Shown one piece after another: positions 60,317-64,000 of a DNA stretch of 64,000 nucleotides. This DNA is from Metallyticus violacea (lineage: Eukaryota; Arthropoda; Insecta; Mantodea; Metallyticidae): the NCBI GenBank assembly GCA_030762175.1, contig CM060834.1:68243501-68307500 (forward strand), given 5' to 3'. Positions within the stretch are counted from its first letter, which is position 1, and every line of letters begins with the position of its first letter. A program made the translations under genes and the position numbers. Below the pieces are notes generated by a model, which was not told the origin of the DNA, did no database searches, and saw only the letters and a list, made by a program, of their open reading frames with translations.

Positions 60317-60885
60317 CTATTTCTTTTCGAAGCTATTTCCCTCATTCATGATACAAAATTGTTTGTTTAATTGTTTTATTTACGGACGCTCTTTTACATC
60401 TCAGGTCATCAGTGTCCCATTCTATTCAGGGCGTGAAATGGCCGACAAATTTTGCTCAGAGGCCTCTTCTTTCAGGCTTGAGGTTCTTTTTCGTGCCGTA
60501 AATGTACGACACGGGACTCACGGCTTTACTTCCCTTCCGAAGGAAGCCATACTTAGGATTTTTACGCCCCGAAATAATCCATCGATCCTGGCCGGGTTCG
60601 AATCCGCGATCTTGCGTTTAGAAGGCAAGTATGGTTACCACTACAACACCAAGACCGACGATACAAAGCTGCATCCTCCGTAACGGATCATGGAAGCAGC
60701 CATACCATGCTTCTTTAGAAAGGACACGAACCTTCTCTTCGTTCCCAAAATGATGGGCCCTCAGATTTTTCTTGACAGTTGGGGTCAGATTTTTAAAAAA
60801 ATCAAAGGAGCAAGATCTAGACTTCTTCACCAATGTCATTCCCTCCCTCCCTCAGTGTGCGCAGATGCATTGTCTAGTGAAGCAG
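60317..60885 (-). pseudogene. mariner C-terminal relic, split by SINE-B
   Basis: On the minus strand near 60880 the sequence reads SLDNASAHT (second catalytic D), then after a deletion DFF and LTPTVKKNLRAHHFGNEEKV, then SKEAWYGCFHDPLRRMQLCI (60830-60665). There the frame meets the SINE at 60358-60659. Below the SINE and one target copy it resumes MNEGNSFEKK and a stop at 60317-60319. Mariner transposases end like this (W..CI...GDYFEK). The third catalytic D is lost in the deletion. The N-terminal half is absent. Confidence 0.75.
60350..60667 (-). mobile_element. SINE-B with 8-bp target duplication, inside a mariner
   Basis: GATACAAA flanks the SINE (60350-60357 and 60660-60667). On the minus strand the head has TGGTGTTGTAGTGGTAACCA and GCGGATTCGAACCCGGC, and the body matches the 55-kb copy. 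The tail is (ATTTAC/TTGTTT)-like. Removing the SINE and one flank rejoins the mariner frame. Confidence 0.95.
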
Positions 60886-60889
60886 CAAT

Positions 60890-61185
60890 CCTTGAAATCC
60901 AGATTTCGTTATTGTTTTTGTTGGTGTTCTGTAGACCCTAGGATGTACTAGTTGGGAGTAACTATTTTTCGTCCCTGGAGTGGAATGGTTGAAATATGAC
61001 CGCTTGCTAAGAAACTAGCAGCCGTCTTCCGGCTACACTTCCACATAGCTTAACCTTCACTGAGGGATCATCTTATAGGTGGACCAGAGCGCTTGGTAAA
61101 CCAGCTTTCGTAGCCTGTGAATATATGTGAACACGTCGGGCTGTCAATGTCCAAACGACATCCTTTAACAGTAAAATTCTTTTAC
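60890..61185. other. no gene recognised
   Basis: Short interval between two transposase relics. Parts may belong to the 3' end of the Tc1-like relic above it. Confidence 0.5.
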
Positions 61186-61189
61186 TCTT

Positions 61190-62082
61190 ACTGCTCTTAC
61201 TGTGGTGTGTAATGTTGGGGACCCACGTCAAGGAAATTTATCATTTAACACATCACGAACGGTAAGATCGAAATGTGCTGGAGCTCCGTCTTGCTGTATC
61301 CAAAGCTCTTTCATTAGTCCCCTGTCTTCAAGTTGGGGATGAGTCAAGTTGTTAGCATTCATAGGCCATCAAAAAGGCAAGTCCAAAGAGATGCTGAGAT
61401 GCCATCCCTTCCCATCCATAACATTTGGTGGGTTGTGTTCAAATTCGGAAGTGAAGTGAGGATTTTCCTTCCACTAAAACCACATTTCTCTTTTGCGTGC
61501 TGCCGTACATGGCACACTCATCTGTGATCGATATATCGGGGTTTGGTGTTGATAGAAAAGACCGACATGCTGCAAGACGAATGTTCATATCTGCGTGGGA
61601 CGGTTCATTGATGAAGGTCGGACGATACTACCTCACACATATCATGTAATTAAAAAGAGCCGGAATGTCGAGCTCAGCGGCCCGTTTGCGAATGAATTTT
61701 ATGAGGGAGAGTTCAACTTGAACACATGTCTCCAGGTATGGCTTCTTTCTTCCACTTCTCGATCGCTCTTTCACATTTCCTGTCGTAAACAGGAAAGCAT
61801 TCCCCTTTTTGTCGTGGATGTTTAATTATACCGTTCTTTAAATTGCTCTCGTATGATGCTAATTATTTCTCCTGTGTGAGGACGTTTGTGCATGCACATA
61901 CTGGTCTCTTTAACAGAAAACGAACTTGTGTCTGCCATTTCAACTCACAGAATGACGATTAAGTGACGCTAGGTTGACAACATATCAACAATATTATTAA
62001 AAATTACAATAAATAAAATAATATATGGTAATAAGAAACAAGTAAAGTACAGGGCTATACGGACTTCCCGGACACACTGTAG
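61190..62082 (-). pseudogene. Tc1-like DDE transposase relic with one terminal repeat
   Basis: The start is a terminal-repeat-like CAGTGTGTCCGGGAAGTCCG (minus strand, at 62079) next to TA. Then comes ATG (about 61936) with MADTSSFSVKETSMCMHKRP, and GNVKERSRSGRKKPYLETCV with KRAAELDIP, the linker and helix-turn-helix region. DISITDECAMYGSTQKRNVV (about 61545-61485) holds the first catalytic D. SEFEHNPPNVMxW-like and MASQHLFGLAF pieces follow, then LMKELWIQQDGAPAHFDLTV and RDVLNDKFP (61320-61235) with the second D. The PRSPDLTPLDFFLWG region with the last catalytic residue is not recovered. The order matches arthropod Tc1-like families with QQDGAPAHF. Stops and shifts throughout. Confidence 0.82.
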
Positions 62083-62109
62083 GAACCTAACGACTACAAA
62101 ATTTTCTCA

Positions 62110-62575
62110 TATTAAGATAATTGTGCAGGATTTTTACAGCTGCTGCGGGTGAATGAATGTTGAATACTCCAATATCTCCCTGTATGTCACTCGCGGCTCG
62201 TCCTTCACTATGGCTTCTACACGAGCGATACTTAACTTTTGTTGCTGGACGCTTCGTAGTTTTTCTCGTCTTTCAAAACTGTTCTTCCTCGTCTAAGCTT
62301 TGCAAACTTTTGTTGCTGGACGCTTCGTAGTTTTTCTCGTCTTTCAAAACTGTTCTTCCTCGTCTAAGCTTTGCAAACTAGATATAGACGTTTGGATGTG
62401 AAGGAGCATAGTCTTGAAAAGTTCTGCAATATTTCCCGGCATTCTTGTTGGCTCAGGTCGCACTAGTAATCGTATAAAATGATCGCACGAAAATACGAGA
62501 GCTCGGAGCGAACGCACCATCACAATTAACATTTGCTACATCTGCAACAATGAGTGCTGCGCGCTAACTTCCGCT
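62110..62575 (-). pseudogene. mariner N-terminal relic
   Basis: The minus strand from about 62570 reads TAGCGCGCAGCACTCATTGT, the same 5' UTR as the relic at 45.5 kb. It is followed by a degraded start, SSLQSLDEEEQF (a shifted version of a FRRGRT..KDE region) and IARVEAIVKDEPRVTYREIL then an EYSTFIHP stretch (about 62235-62140). This corresponds to the linker and second helix-turn-helix. A 71-bp segment is duplicated in tandem. No catalytic residues are present. Confidence 0.72.
62235..62378. repeat. 71-bp exact tandem duplication
   Basis: ACTTTTGTTGCTGGACGCTT and the following bases to GCAAAC occur at 62235 and again at 62306, identical over the whole unit. It lies inside the mariner relic. 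Confidence 0.97.
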
Positions 62576-62584
62576 AAGGTTCCT

Positions 62585-63212
62585 AATTAGAACATGCTCT
62601 TTCCAGTTCTGTTGAAGTGAACTTAAATCTCTCTCACAGTTTCTTCAAATCCCCAGAAATAAATAGCGACCTTTGTATATGAGTATAAGTGATAAAACAT
62701 CATTCGAAAAGACACGTGTGTAAAATTTTTTTCTTCTTACAGCAAAGGAAGTAATAGAAAATAATGAATTGAAAGATATAGGCTCGGCTATTTTGACATT
62801 CTGAAACCGAATAAAACACTAGAGGTTTAAAGTGTAGTACCATTAAATTCGATGAGACTTGGGAAAATGATGAAAAACGTAACGGAAGCAAAAGAACAAG
62901 CTAATGAAGAAGTTCGTGTTAAAGAAAGAAAAAGAAAAAAGAAAAAAATACAAAGAAATTCAGCAGAACCGCCATTTTATATAGCGTTAAACACTAAGCA
63001 TTTCTAAACAGGTAAATTCTTTCGTTCACTATCCTGTAAGTTTTGCAACATTCAAACGATTCTGCTCTCCTGCTGGTAAAACATGGGTGAATACTTATTG
63101 TTCCGAATTCGAAGATGGCTGCAGTTACATAAAGTTGATATGAATTAACCCTTTTTTCATAATTAATAACCGACTAAGGTTTTTCACTTTTACATCATGT
63201 AGCAAATGCTAC

Positions 63213-63280
<68 letters not shown>

Positions 63281-64000
63281 CTTGATTAAAACAAACACGT
63301 GTCATATTTTACGGGAACTCAATAATAGCATCAAAATGAAAACCTGTTATTTCCTACTTTTGAAATCCTGTGATAAATTTCTTGAACGCATTTTAATTAA
63401 TATATGTGAATATGAAGAAAACTTCATATATATGCCTATTGTTTCATTTTATACACCGTGATGTGCGAACGCGTGTATCTGAGTTTACTTAAAAATAAAT
63501 AAGCAAAGGATCAGATTTTATCGCATCCATCGCAAGTATATTTAATAGTGCTCTTCTCTACACAGGTCATATTCAACATGAAAGCCAAACAATTTATTGT
63601 AACCTGCCTTTAAGCCCCAGAAAACGAAATCCATAAGCAAACGTGTCAGACTTTCCCTTTTATATGGTTTCTTATCTTTCATGTGTAGGTTATTACATGT
63701 TCTACCTACAATATTAAAAATTAAAAGTTTCTCTTTCTTTGTTTTCCGTTGATTTATTCTTCGTGTGGTGTTTTATTTTTTTTCTTTACTTTCCCCTCTG
63801 CTTTCTGTCCTTCCTTGTAAGATACCTTTTCCTGTGGACTTTTCTACTACACAGTCAATACCGCTCATTCGTTGTAACATGTAGCGGGGCTTCGTATAAT
63901 TGATGATGATTAAATGTTCATTGTTTAAAGGGCGCAAAAAAGCTATAGTCATTAGCGCCCAAACACACTAAAAACTGCGCCAAGAATAAAATATCTACAC
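62585..64000. other. no gene recognised
   Basis: AT-rich; contains the (ATT)n tract at 63213-63279. No gene seen. Confidence 0.6.
63213..63279. repeat. (ATT)n microsatellite
   Basis: About 22 ATT units, the longest triplet tract of the window. Confidence 0.97.

Noticed and set aside
1..64000. CRISPR arrays, bacterial operons, rRNA genes, LTR retrotransposons or viral genes
   Set aside because: No spaced direct repeats of CRISPR type, no rRNA signatures, no long terminal repeats and no protease, integrase or viral replication motifs were seen on either strand.

Overview
This is an AT-rich, intron- or intergenic-type window from a eukaryotic nuclear genome, most likely an arthropod. The evidence is the repeat content: several lineages of animal mariner transposase, hAT and Tc1-like DNA transposons, two abundant tRNA-headed SINE families, non-LTR retrotransposon fragments, and microsatellites such as (AAT)n, (TA)n, (CA)n and (GAA)n. 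There are no operons, bacterial ribosome binding sites or long intact genes. The translated SINE-B sequence resembles protein-database noise I associate with spider genomes, but I cannot fix the group from the sequence.

Layout. 0-6 kb: a hAT-type element (130-1231), a broken mariner (from 1362), a long inverted repeat, a second mariner (3404-4530) and an opposite-facing hAT copy (4574-5559). 6-24 kb: mostly unassigned DNA, with a decayed LINE (12.2-12.9 kb), paired hairpins (13.8 kb), SINE fragments and a decayed gene of the 'DCYFC' type (15.0-16.1 kb, minus). 24-34 kb: two mariner relics, a 1.02-kb terminal-inverted-repeat element (28445-29464) and two weak exon candidates. 34-42 kb: a 120-bp tandem duplication, a LINE 3' end, a mariner interrupted by a SINE, an IS630/Tc1-like DDE transposase relic, and a divergent seven-unit tandem array (41.2-42.2 kb). 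43-52 kb: a third hAT copy and five SINE-A copies, two of them in nested insertions. 53-64 kb: LINE ends, a Tc1-like element with terminal repeats, a near-full-length mariner (56244-57542), four nested or adjacent SINE and mariner copies, and a 71-bp tandem duplication.

No host protein-coding gene is recognised with confidence. The autonomous elements are all broken by stops, frameshifts or deletions. What can be read is insertion history: SINE-A into hAT, SINE-B into mariner (twice), SINE-B into a Tc1-like element, and a mariner deletion derivative into a SINE-A. Most of these insertions have a visible target-site duplication. I found no convincing undescribed functional system. The most unusual structures are the 41-42 kb array, the TGAT-rich target sites shared by all three hAT copies, and the nested insertions that can be read back to the empty site.
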